Part shown: positions 22,150 through 32,052 of the stretch, piece by piece | Layout of the letters: every line of letters begins with the position of its first letter | Numbering within the stretch: position 1 is the stretch's first letter | DNA from: Diphasiastrum complanatum | Taxonomy: Eukaryota; Streptophyta; Lycopodiopsida; Lycopodiales; Lycopodiaceae | DNA: 64,000 nucleotides | NCBI GenBank assembly: GCA_029204225.1 | Contig: CM055110.1 | Location: 35,272,068 to 35,336,067 of the forward strand | Direction: 5' to 3' | Translations under genes and position numbers: made by a program | The notes under the pieces: generated by a model | Seen by the model: only the letters and a program-made list of their open reading frames with translations | Told to the model about the DNA's origin: nothing | Databases searched by the model: none

Positions 22150-22777
22150 TGTGAAAAATTGTCAACTAGTTAAGTTGTCTAATATGTTTCAACTTAGAGA
22201 TACATTTCTTTATGTCAATAAAGACTAAAAATAGTGTTCTTACTATTTTTAACAAGTATATAGGTGGATTAGGTTGAATTTGGACCTACTCTAATTGGTT
22301 AGTAGAGATACATTGAATCTAAAAAAGTTAGAGACTAGATATTTGGCAAGTATCTAGAAATTTTCATAAGTAGATAAGCTTGTGCAAGAACATCAAAATA
22401 GGGTAAGAGATTGCTATAAATAGGCTACAAGTGTGGAAGAAATTCATCTCTCAGTTATTTTTATGGAAGATATCTATTTGGAGTTCTACATCAACTATTG
22501 CATCTGGGTGGTGATACAGTGAGATCTTGTGTGTGGAATGCTATTTTTCTTATGTTTATGGATCCATATGAGTGAGTACTCTTGTTGTACTACTGTTGTA
22601 TGGATAGGAACAATAAACTAACATATCTAAGTGTTTATGACAAGTTCTTATTGATTTTTCATCTTCTATGTGTAGTAGATGCATGATTTCTACATTTGTA
22701 ATGAAACTAGATGTGCTCTCCAACTTCGCCAAAGATCAAGGGGCATAATTAGGTCTTTGTGATTTAATTTTTTCACA
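22150..22777 (+). repeat. copia A 5' LTR
   Basis: Starts TGTGAAAAATTGTCAAC and ends TTTTTTCACA, matching the start and end of the copia B LTR but clearly diverged between. 628 bp. It is followed immediately by the primer-binding site at 22778. No 3' LTR partner was identified in the window. Confidence 0.8.
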
Positions 22778-22788
22778 TGGTATCAGAG
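22778..22788 (+). promoter_or_regulatory. copia A primer-binding site
   Basis: TGGTATCAGAG directly follows the LTR end CACA and is complementary to the 3' end of initiator tRNA-Met, the usual copia primer. Confidence 0.85.
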
Positions 22789-23573
22789 ATTTGTTGTTGG
22801 CTATATTTGGAGGATAATCCATTTGTAGTGAGTGATTTGGAGGCACCATTAATTTTACAGTGTGCTAGGTTGATTCCTTGTCAAAATTAAGCATTTTCAA
22901 GAGTAGAATGAGGATCTTAGTGATCCAAAGATCAATTTTTAGGTCAAAATACTTGTAGTAGGCCAATTTTCTCCCTACTTGTTGGATTGTGGCGAGTTTC
23001 ATTCTTCAAGATTCTATATCAAGTTTCTAGCTTTTGCATGTAGAATTTGCGTGATTCAATATATGCACTTTTTTGGAAACCCTAAAATTGACAGGATCTT
23101 TTGATTTTGAAATTGCTGGACTTTTAAAGAGTGTGTGTGCAAAAGTTCATGATATTGTAGGTTGATCAAGTGTTATCAATTTTATGTGTTGGATTTGCTA
23201 GTTTTGGTGCAAGAAAGAGATTAGAGAGGTTCCATAGCTTTGTGATTTCTTTTTGGATTCATTTGTTGACTTTCAAGAGAGTGCTAAGTGCATTGGAGCA
23301 GGTTGAAAGAGGAGATCAAATCATTGCAACATTGCTACAAATGGAGTCTTCATGTTGGAGAGCAATGATAGGCTTACCTCAAGCAACTATTCAACTTGGA
23401 AGGTGAGAATGAACTCTCTCCTCGAGATGAATGAGTTGATGGATATTGTTGTAGGTGTGGAGGAGAGACCTTTGGCACCATAAGAACAATTGAGATATAT
23501 AGGAGGGCAAAGAAAGCTCTTCATATGATCAAGATGAATGTGACTAATGACCTTCTCAAGGAAGTTGGTAAGT
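22789..23573 (+). pseudogene. copia A leader and truncated gag
   Basis: About 530 bp of leader precede a gag N-terminus at about 23335-23572, reading NGVFMLESNDRLTSSNYSTW and then MNELMDIVVGVEERPLAP, closely related to the copia B gag. The expected ATG is ATT here. A stop follows EERPLAP, there is one frameshift near 23495, and the frame is cut at LLKEVGK by the insertion of LTR element X at 23573. The rest of the element is displaced; the plus-strand RT piece at 38807 could be part of it. Confidence 0.8.
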
Positions 23574-23601
23574 GTTACGTCCATGTCCAGTATGTGGGAT
23601 T
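23573..23601 (+). repeat. LTR of element X, left part (split by copia B)
   Basis: Starts TGTTACGTCCATGTCC. It is continued at 29157 after removal of copia B and one copy of GGATT, as shown by the uninterrupted relative at 14865. Possible target duplication GTAAG at 23568-23572, with no partner found. Confidence 0.85.
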
Positions 23602-24248
23602 TGTGAAAATTGTCAACATTTCCTTGTCTAGTTTTAGGCCAAAATTGCTAAAAATGGCACATAGTTTAGGATCTGACTTTTCACACGTGTGAAACAGGTC
23701 TAGATATTTTTAGTAAGTGTATTTTTTCAGTATGAAGAAGTGTCAAACTTCAAGACCTTCGAAATGAGTCCATTTTCATGTATTTTGGACATATATGCCA
23801 ATTTTACCTATATAGGGCATATTTTAGGTAAGGAGGTCTAGAGAGAGGAGAGAGAGTCATCTCTCTCAGCTATATATAGCAGGTAGGCCGTGGAGAAACA
23901 GGTTGGAGCAGATCCATTGTATTCATTTGCTTAATGAGAGATTTTTCTATTGGGTTCTCCTTCCATTGTTGGCATTGTGTAGTGATTGAGTTCAAGCTTT
24001 GTGTGTATGATCTTAGGTGCTTTCCAAAAGTGATAGGCTGATGTATTATGGACTGTATAATGCTATTTTGGGCCGCACTTGATGTTTATGGAAGTTTCCA
24101 TTTGTGATAAATGCTTTTTGATCAAGTTCTTTGCATTCTAGGTAGCATAGAATGTGTTGCCAATTCCTAGCTTATGTAGTTTGGAGTGCAAGCATTCAAG
24201 CCAATGATCTTGGAGTTTAGATCCACTTAGGATCTGTATTTTTTCACA
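23602..24248 (+). repeat. copia B 5' LTR
   Basis: 647 bp, TGTGAAAATTG...TTTTTTCACA. It contains a CACACGTGTG palindrome near 23684, a TATA-like CTATATATAGC near 23869 and, just before, a GAGAG/CTCTC inverted motif, consistent with a promoter. Confidence 0.95.
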
Positions 24249-24260
24249 TGGTATCAGAGC
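24249..24260 (+). promoter_or_regulatory. copia B primer-binding site
   Basis: TGGTATCAGAGC immediately after the 5' LTR; complementary to initiator tRNA-Met. Confidence 0.92.
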
Positions 24261-25421
24261 TGGTTGGCTTCTATTTACAGTAAGTATTCCATTTTTGGTG
24301 ATATTTGGATGTTTGATCAAGTTCTAGCATGATTTTGCATTGCTTTGTTGATCAAATCTTACTAACCTTTGTTTTGTGAGTTGAACTTGTGGATCAAAAG
24401 CATATTTCAGGTCTATTGAAGATCAGAGGCTGAAAAGAAACTATTTTGGATCAGATCATAACACCTAATCATTTGTGATTGTGAGGCTTGTGCATATTCA
24501 ATACTAACAATGTTCTTTTCAATCCTATTGTTGACAATCTCCATTCTTGGATGAACACTCTCCTTAAGTGGATGAAACTTCTCCTTAAGTGGATGACAAA
24601 TGCTCTTTTGAGTGAGTTGTAATTCTCCTAAAGGCTGAGCAAAGCTCCCATTTGGATGAAAGATCCCCTTTTTTGGGTGAACATATTGTAAGCTCCATTG
24701 TGAAGAGCATATTGTAAAGATTGTCATCAATTTTGGCATAAATTTTGGTGTACTTTGTTGATCATGTAAGTAACTCTCCTTATGTAATTTGATTGGAGCA
24801 TTTGCTGGAAGGTGTTAACCATTATGCAAGTGTGTTTTCAGGTTCTTAACAGGTTGAGGAACATTCTCATGTGAAGTGATCTTAGATCTACATCTAAACA
24901 CCAAGATTTGACAAGATAGTGAAGCTAGTCTTGTGATTCACTAAGTGTGCTCATTCATTCACCTCTAAATCTTGTATTTATCACTTGTTGGAGTTTATAA
25001 ACTTTTAGAAGTGTGGTTTACATGTGGTTTTACAGGTTGAATCAATATCTTAGTGTGTTGATCATATGTTGATCAAGTTTGTTCATTACTAGGTAATCTT
25101 GGCATCCTAGTTTTGGGTATTTTCTAAGAATGCAAGTAACTCTTCACACCATAACTTGATTTGGTCACTTGCTGGAAAGTTTGAGAGCTTAAGCAAGAGT
25201 GTGTTCAGGTTGGTTTGAGTTTGTAATCCATTCTTAGTGTGTGCAAAGTGTTGCATGTGTTTCAATCTTCCTTTCTATGCTTGAAAGCCAAATAGTTTCA
25301 AGATAGAGGTCATTTAGGGTTCTAAATCTTTTAAGATCTTCTCCTTCTTCATTTATTGAGAGAAAGGAGAGTGCTAGGTGCATTAGAACAGAGCCTAAGG
25401 ACACAAGAAGATATTAGCATC
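24261..25421 (+). other. copia B untranslated leader
   Basis: Gene-free leader between PBS and gag. It has an imperfect duplication (GCAAGTAACTC... TTGCTGGAAnGT... GTGTTCAGGTT) at about 24770-24845 and 25135-25210, and several short CTCCTTAAGTGGATGA repeats near 24560. Packaging or dimerisation signals would be expected here but cannot be identified by eye. Confidence 0.6.
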
Positions 25422-28400
25422 ATGACATCCAATGGTGGAATCATGTTGGAAGCTAAAGAAAGGTTAAACTCTACAAACTATTCAACTTGGAAAGTGAGGA
25501 TGGAGTCTTTACTAGAGTTGAATGAGCTAATGGATATAGTTGTGGGAATTGAAGAAAGACCTCTAATTCTTCAAGAGCAACTAAATTTTGATAGAAGGGC
25601 TAAAAGAGCCTTACATATCATAAAGATGAATGTTACCAATGAACTTCTTAAAGAAGTTGGTAAATGTACTTCTTCAAGTGAAGCATGGAATGCTTTGAAG
25701 AAGATCTATGAGTCCAAATCCACATCTAGGGTTCTCACCCTAAGAAGGCAAATCTTCCAAAGTTGTCAAAGAGAGGGAGAGAGTGCACATTCATTTGTCT
25801 TGAAGGTTAAATCCTTGAATGATGATCTAGCATGCATAGATGAAAGCATAAAGGATGGGGAACTAGTTCAAGTCATGTTGAATGGTTTGCTTGATGAACA
25901 TTCTAACCTTGTACAATGCTTTGCTATACAAAAGTCCTTGCCAAGTGTCAATGACTTGCAAGAGATCTTGGTGGCTGAAGAGCATAGGTTGCAAGCCAAA
26001 GGTGGTGGTGCATCAACACAAGGTGGAGATGAAGAAGCTCTTTTCACAAAGGGCAAGTTCAAAGGCAAGTGGTCCAAGCAAGGTAGTTTGGAGCATGGAA
26101 AGCATTCTTCTTCTTTGCAAAGTAGGAAGCAAGATAAGTCCAAGTTCAAATGTTTTTATTGTGGAGTGAAAGGACATTTTGCAAATGAATGCCATAAGAA
26201 ACAAAATGCTAGATCTAGGTTGAGATCTAATGTACTTCTTGGAGATGATAATTGTTGTGCTAACTTGGCAAGCTTTGGTGAATCTATGGTCAATTTTTTG
26301 GATCCATTGGATCTTGAAGATGGACTAGTGCTACCTACTAGTCAAATGGAGTCATGTGGTGCTAAATTAGTATCATGTTTGAACTCTTCTACTCATAGAT
26401 TTTCAAGTCTTGGTGGCTCTTCAATGGAACTAGATGGCAAGTGCAAAAATGGAAAAGGTAAGGAAGGAGCTAACTTCATCAATGGAGTTGATGAAGATTC
26501 TTCTTTGGAAGTGATTGTTGCTAATGACTTGTTTGTTCATATGGAAAAAGATGGAGATGCTAAGTGTCATTCTTTGCAAGAAGATGGTTGTTCTTCTAAT
26601 TCTTTTCATATTGATGTATGTAATCATGTGGGAAAAGATGATGGTGCTTTGAGCATGCTTGAAGGAAATGGTTCTTTTACATCTTTTTGTGATAAAGTCA
26701 TTTGTGCAACAAGTGGTGTCACATTTCTTCATAAAAAGAGTAGATCAAAGGTTTCTATCATGAGACTTGGTGAGGGAGATCACAAGTCAAAAGGAAGAGA
26801 AGTATGTGAAGTGTTCAAAGTAGGATGTACTTTGAATGATGTTTTTATGAACGATAGTGAGGAAGAATCATTATCATATGACTCATTACCTAAATCATTG
26901 AGTAGAAGTTCATGTTTGAAAAGAGAGAGTACTTCAATCACTCTTATGTTGAAGGTACTAAGGATTCTTTTCTTGGCTTCTAATATTCAAGAGTCTTCTA
27001 CTTCTTATGGTGCAACTATCAAGAGGGAGGTTTCTAACTTTTGTGGTGCTAGCATTAAGAGGGAGTCTTGTGAAGGAAAGGGCAATGGAAGAGTGGTTCT
27101 TGGGAAGATCCAAAGCATGGATCTAACATCTCTTCATCAACTCAAAGCATTCTATGATTGTGGTGGATTGTTCATTCATGGTCAAGATGGCAAAAGGTTG
27201 GTTGAAGAAGACTACATGGAGCAACTCAAGTGGCAACTTCTTCAAGGCAAGGGAGATATCATTGGTGAGCTTATTGAGGTTTGTTATGAACTCAAGAGGG
27301 CTGTTTTGATTAGGTTTGATACTCATCTTCACCTACTCTACTTCATGTTAAATGGAAATGTTGGAATCTATCTTTTGGTTTATGATGGTGGCATTGTTTT
27401 CACTAACTATAGTGAAGGGTCAAATTTGAGCATTGATGAGATCTTGTGGGATCTTAATCATGTGTTTGAGAGGGAGTATCTTCAGAGTTTCAGATCTGAA
27501 GATGTTCACATATGCAAGATCTTTGATGTCTTATTGGAAGATCAAGAGGTTGATCTTGGATTGCTTCATCAACACCAAGAGACAAGTGGCAATTCGAAGC
27601 TAGTGAAAAGCATCAAAGAAGAGACAAATGGTCAAGGCATTTTGGATCTGTTTTTACAGGTTCTTGAAGGTTCAAGTAAGGTCTTTGGAGCTGCAAGGAA
27701 GTGTCTTCTTACTCTACCTCACTTGCCTAATCTCATGTATGAACATTGTTATGTCAATGTGTTGAAATTGTCAAATTTCAATAAAACTAGTTCCATAGTT
27801 TTGCATCCTTTGGATCTTGGAGATGGAATAGTTATCATTGCTGGTTTGTATGATCAAGTACATGAATTCATTCAAATCTTGAAAGGTATTGAAGTGGTCA
27901 ATATGTTTTCTTTTGAACAAAGTTCAAGATCTAGTATTCTAGTGTTGGCAAATTGGCAACTTGTTGACATTGTAGGATCAAGCGTTGTGTGCAAATCTTG
28001 TGGAGGTACTTCAAGTATTTCAAGTTCAGGTTTTGGTCATTCAAATGGAGTAGGGAACACATCTTTTTGGCATTCATTCACTCAAAGGCTTTCATGGATT
28101 GAAGATCTACAAAGGCAAGGTGGTGATGGAAGTTCATTCATGGAGATACATGTTGCATTCACTATATGTATAGTGAAATGTGGAGGAGGCATGCAAACAC
28201 TTGTTGATCACTTTCATTTACAACTTGTTTGCTGCTATTTTACAGAGAAACCAGAGATGGATACATGGAGGAATTCATTAATTGAGATTCTATGTTCTTT
28301 TACATGTACCATTTTTATGATTCTATGTAAAATTGATGTAAGAAATAGTGAAGCATCATATATGGACACTATTATCTATATCAATTATGTTGTGTCCTAT

Positions 28401-28496
28401 TTTGTACATATTAGGATCCTTGAGAAGAGATCTATTCTGATGATGGAGATCATTCTTAAGTTGGAACAAAGTAGTGTTGTAAAACTAGCAAGTTAA
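25422..28496 (+). CDS. copia B single ORF: gag with zinc knuckle fused to a ~765-residue unknown region
   Basis: 1024 residues, uninterrupted. I chose M at 25422 (MTSNGGIMLEAKERL) rather than the in-frame ATG at 25356, because gags of elements C, D and the minus-strand copy start at this position (MTSMGG, MASMGG, MASLNA). Residues 1-185 are a copia gag (NYSTWKVRMESLL; EAWNALKKIYESKS; FVLKVKSLNDDL). A CCHC knuckle lies at 244-257 (CFYCGVKGHFANEC). Residues 260-1024 match nothing I recognise. They include Ser-rich stretches, a short repeated GA(T/S)IKRE motif, and two hydrophobic segments near the end (about 950-1000). Protease, integrase, RT and RNase H are absent. The stop lies 4 bp before the polypurine tract. 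A 2.3-kb open frame in AT-rich DNA is unlikely by chance, so the region is or was recently coding. Confidence 0.9.
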   Translation: MTSNGGIMLEAKERLNSTNYSTWKVRMESLLELNELMDIVVGIEERPLILQEQLNFDRRAKRALHIIKMNVTNELLKEVGKCTSSSEAWNALKKIYESKSTSRVLTLRRQIFQSCQREGESAHSFVLKVKSLNDDLACIDESIKDGELVQVMLNGLLDEHSNLVQCFAIQKSLPSVNDLQEILVAEEHRLQAKGGGASTQGGDEEALFTKGKFKGKWSKQGSLEHGKHSSSLQSRKQDKSKFKCFYCGVKGHFANECHKKQNARSRLRSNVLLGDDNCCANLASFGESMVNFLDPLDLEDGLVLPTSQMESCGAKLVSCLNSSTHRFSSLGGSSMELDGKCKNGKGKEGANFINGVDEDSSLEVIVANDLFVHMEKDGDAKCHSLQEDGCSSNSFHIDVCNHVGKDDGALSMLEGNGSFTSFCDKVICATSGVTFLHKKSRSKVSIMRLGEGDHKSKGREVCEVFKVGCTLNDVFMNDSEEESLSYDSLPKSLSRSSCLKRESTSITLMLKVLRILFLASNIQESSTSYGATIKREVSNFCGASIKRESCEGKGNGRVVLGKIQSMDLTSLHQLKAFYDCGGLFIHGQDGKRLVEEDYMEQLKWQLLQGKGDIIGELIEVCYELKRAVLIRFDTHLHLLYFMLNGNVGIYLLVYDGGIVFTNYSEGSNLSIDEILWDLNHVFEREYLQSFRSEDVHICKIFDVLLEDQEVDLGLLHQHQETSGNSKLVKSIKEETNGQGILDLFLQVLEGSSKVFGAARKCLLTLPHLPNLMYEHCYVNVLKLSNFNKTSSIVLHPLDLGDGIVIIAGLYDQVHEFIQILKGIEVVNMFSFEQSSRSSILVLANWQLVDIVGSSVVCKSCGGTSSISSSGFGHSNGVGNTSFWHSFTQRLSWIEDLQRQGGDGSSFMEIHVAFTICIVKCGGGMQTLVDHFHLQLVCCYFTEKPEMDTWRNSLIEILCSFTCTIFMILCKIDVRNSEASYMDTIIYINYVVSYFVHIRILEKRSILMMEIILKLEQSSVVKLAS

Positions 28497-28499
28497 GTT

Positions 28500-28509
28500 G
28501 AAGAGGGAG
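28500..28509 (+). promoter_or_regulatory. copia B polypurine tract
   Basis: GAAGAGGGAG directly abuts the 3' LTR; plus-strand priming site by position and composition. Confidence 0.85.
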
Positions 28510-29156
28510 TGTGAAAATTGTCAACATTTCCTTGTCTAGTTTTAGGCCAAAATTGCTAAAAATGGCACATAGTTTAGGATCTGACTTTTCACACGTGTGA
28601 AACAGGTCTAGATATTTTTAGTAAGTGTATTTTTTCAGTATGAAGAAGTGTCAAACTTCAAGACCTTCGAAATGAGTCCATTTTCATGTATTTTGGACAT
28701 ATATGCCAATTTTACCTATATAGGGCATATTTTAGGTAAGGAGGTCTAGAGAGAGGAGAGAGAGTCATCTCTCTCAGCTATATATAGCAGGTAGGCCGTG
28801 GAGAAACAGGTTGGAGCAGATCCATTGTATTCATTTGCTTAATGAGAGATTTTTCTATTGGGTTCTCCTTCCATTGTTGGCATTGTGTAGTGATTGAGTT
28901 CAAGCTTTGTGTGTATGATCTTAGGTGCTTTCCAAAAGTGATAGGCTGATGTATTATGGACTGTATAATGCTATTTTGGGCCACACTTGATGTTTATGGA
29001 AGTTTCCATTTGTGATAAATGCTTTTTGATCAAGTTCTTTGCATTCTAGGTAGCATAGAATGTGTTGCCAATTCCTAGCTTATGTAGTTTGGAGTGCAAG
29101 CATTCAAGCCAATGATCTTGGAGTTTAGATCCACTTAGGATCTGTATTTTTTCACA
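28510..29156 (+). repeat. copia B 3' LTR
   Basis: 647 bp, identical to the 5' LTR as far as I can read except A for G at 28983. Followed by target duplication GGATT at 29157-29161. Confidence 0.95.
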
Positions 29157-29616
29157 GGATTTGGAATAAAACCTGACATGGATAGCCAGTCACTCTAGTG
29201 TATATGGTTATTGGTTATGCCTCGTCATTCCAGGCTTGGCGTAAAGATAATTAATAATCATATGAGGGCCCGACCTATAATTAGACATAGGAGCAATTGC
29301 ATAGTGTCTGACTGCTATAATGCAAGAATAGGAGGTCAATAGCTTAATATAGGCTGCATGGAAATCCTAAGGGAAACATTCTGTCTTTGGAGAGAGAATA
29401 CTTACCATGGAAACTAGCCCATCTCCCTATTGGAATTTCAGATTCTTGAGCCAGGTTTCCTCTCCTCTCTTGCATTCATTCACCATGGCATGGAGTTGAA
29501 GTGGTTTGGGTATTGACTAGCCATTTCCTGTTGGTTGAGTGGTTTTGCTCCACAGGTGTAGTTTTGGTTGTTTTGCAACAAGATCTAGTCCGATCTTCAT
29601 AAGGTGATTCTTATAG
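29157..29616 (+). repeat. LTR of element X, right part
   Basis: Continues the LTR begun at 23573: GGATTTGGAATAAAACC, then GATAGCCAGTCACTC, matching 14880-15030. With the 29-bp left part the LTR is ~485 bp. A primer-binding site follows. The exact 3' boundary (around TTCTTATAG) is uncertain. Confidence 0.8.
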
Positions 29617-29628
29617 TGGTATCAGAGC
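29617..29628 (+). promoter_or_regulatory. element X primer-binding site
   Basis: TGGTATCAGAGC, initiator tRNA-Met type, following the X LTR. Confidence 0.85.
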
Positions 29629-31400
29629 AAGGATTTGCATCAATCAGAAGGTGGAGCTGCTTCTTGTATTTTCTTAGTTTTTTGTGGATTTTCCTTGCAT
29701 GTTGCTTCTAGGTGGTGGAATTGATCTCCAAGTAGGTGGCTTCTCTGAATTTGGTGTAATTTCAGCCTAAAGATCATAATTATGGATTTTCTCCATAGAT
29801 TTTTGAGGGAAATCAAGGGATTTTTGATGGTTTTAGTGATTTTTTCACCTAGAATTCATGTTTTTTTGCTTGGAATTGGTCATAGCTACTGATGTAGTAC
29901 GTTTACCAGATTGTACTTGCTGTTTTACAGACATTAATGATTGGATCTAATGATTGCATGTTGGTTGAATAGTCAAAAAGATGATTAGATAGTGATTTTG
30001 GACCAAAAATTGGGGTTTTTGGACTAGAAATGGGCTATATAATCCATTTTTGACTGAAATTACAACTTGAAGTGCTTTCATGTAATGTATTTACAGGGAT
30101 TTGGATATGATTGCACTTATTTGTGGATTTGACCCACAAATTTTGGTCAAAATTGGTTGGACTAATTTTGTGGTAGATCTCAAAATTCATAGCCGATATT
30201 TTGCATGAATGTTTTCAAAGGTGTAATGAGCTATCTTAAATCTTTCATGGGGGTTGAATCTGTTGGTCCACATTACAAGCTTAAAGGTATGATAGATTGC
30301 GTCTTTTTTGAGCCATCATGCATCCAATTTGGATAGGTGAGCATTAGACACCATCATGTTAAAGTTTTGCTTGTTGAAGGAGGCCAAAAATGCATTTTTT
30401 TGCATGATCTGAGCTTATGATTGCTTGATGGACCTGATAGAAGCTTCTATGCCTCTCTAATGAACCTTAGTAGAGTGTTTGTAACCTCTGATTGGATGCT
30501 TATTGGGCTGGAGATGAATTTTTGATAATATCACCTTGGAAAAGTGCGCCCTCCTACCTGATTTTCTGTCATTTTCAGCTCGCATATGTGAAGCCTAGGT
30601 GGTAGGGTGATGTGGCAAGTGCCTTGTAGACCCACTCTCCCTCCGTATTGTGCTTTACAGCGACCAATTTGGTGTTTTGTAGAGAAAGTTATGGCTGTCT
30701 GAAGTTTGGCAATTTTTGAGCTAAAATTTGCAAAATCTTGGAAATGTTCCGATGCATGCATGCTTGTAATACAATTGTTAATGAAAATGTATGGATTGAT
30801 TTGTATGCATGCTTGGATGCATGTTACATGCGTAATCAGTAGATTGATCAGAAAATCTATTACATGAAGCTATTTTTGGTAATTCTAGATCAAAAAACAG
30901 ATTTCCTAGTGGCTAGGCTATTTATGAAAAATTTTTTTCGTTTTTTTTTTTTCGAAAAAGTCAGTGCATGCAAGCAAGCTTGTTGCATGCAGGATGTTTC
31001 AAAATCTCAATATGTGACAGTGCCTGGGAATTTGATAGATTGATCTTCTTAATCGATTTTCACAATTGGTCCATTTTGAACGGATTTCGAAAATCCCAGT
31101 GCTGATTTCCCAGTTTCTTGGCAATTTACGTAAAAAATTTGAATTTTTTTAGAATCATTGCATGTTGTATCTGATGCATGTTGAATGTTGCAAAATCCTT
31201 ACGATATGTGAGGGTAACTATGAAATTGACAAGTCGATATTTACATCGATTTTCATAGTTTAAGGCCATATTGAACGAAAATCCCAGTTTACGTAAAAGT
31301 TGAATTAACTATGGATGTTTTGGATTGTTCGAATTGTTGGTTATTGATCAAACAAAAATCACTTGTAAAGTGAATGATCTTATTGAGTTGAAATCAGTCA
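29629..31400 (+). other. element X internal leader, no gene, with degenerate tandem repeats
   Basis: No credible ORF. From about 30740 to 31310 an imperfect unit of ~190 bp recurs: a GCATGC/TGCATGTTG-rich start, an ATATGTGA segment, TCGATTTTCA, TTGAACG, and AAATCCCAGTTTACGTAAAA. The two best copies are at about 30958-31145 and 31152-31310, with a weaker one before. No gag or pol follows before the transposase region starts, so X is either non-autonomous or truncated. Confidence 0.55.
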
Positions 31401-32052
31401 ATTGTTAAGGTCACTGTACCCTTCCTACTTCAACAGACCCAACAAAGAAGACAAGCAGTAGCAGCAACATGAAGCTCTTTAGACATTAGAGGAGTTCTCA
31501 ATATCAAAAAGACCCTTTAAGGAATGCCATGTAGGATATAGAAAAATATCAAAATAAAAAAAATAATATTGTTTATTTGCTTGCCCCCACCACTCCCAAG
31601 GCCTCCCCAACTCCCAATGATCTAACCACAGTGTCTATAGTCATAGTTAAGAACTGTTAATAGCTCGCAATATAACTTGACTAAATTCAAAAATATTCCT
31701 TCCATTGGTTACGAAAAGGGCAATATTTTCACTAGATCTAGAATATGACCGCCATCCCCAAATTCGAATCAGGAAAAATTGCAAAATGTTTACATATGCA
31801 TTCCTTCCACGAAAATGGAAACATGGGTGCCATCTTCATTTATGAACGCCATCATCACTTTCGAATGGAAATATGAGCGCCAACTACCTATTGAAATGAC
31901 AAAATGAGCAGCATTTTCAAATTTGAATCAAGCATACAAGCATGGAGATTGGATTGATTGTACATAGTATATAATATAATCAAAGATGAGTACTTTGCTT
32001 TGCTTCATAGAATTTGGTCATAGTACTCTGATGCAATTACTCTATTATTTTT
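31401..32052. other. gene-free stretch left of the transposase
   Basis: No ORF. Between about 31740 and 31925 a degenerate motif recurs: (A)TGA(C/G)CGCCAT or ATGAGCGCCA, alternating with TTTCGAAT/AATTCGAAT. It could be subterminal repeats of the transposon at 32053-38709; I could not find a terminal inverted repeat pair. Confidence 0.35.

Larger units (their letters stand above)
23602..29156 (+). mobile_element. copia B: young non-autonomous LTR retrotransposon carrying a gag-fusion ORF
   Basis: A complete element: two 647-bp LTRs (TG...CA), primer-binding site, ~1.2-kb leader, one intact ORF, polypurine tract, and a perfect 5-bp target duplication GGATT at 23597-23601 and 29157-29161. Reading the LTRs side by side I find one difference (G at 24075, A at 28983), so insertion is recent. 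Pol is absent: no DSGA protease, integrase DDE, RT YVDD or RNase H motif occurs. It must rely on enzymes from a related autonomous copia such as the C/D lineage, whose gag N-terminus and PBS are similar. The class matches published TR-GAG-type elements, apart from the large extension. Confidence 0.95.

Noticed and set aside
25356-25421. Upstream ATG for the copia B ORF
   Set aside because: Related gags in elements C, D and the minus-strand copy begin at the position equivalent to 25422.
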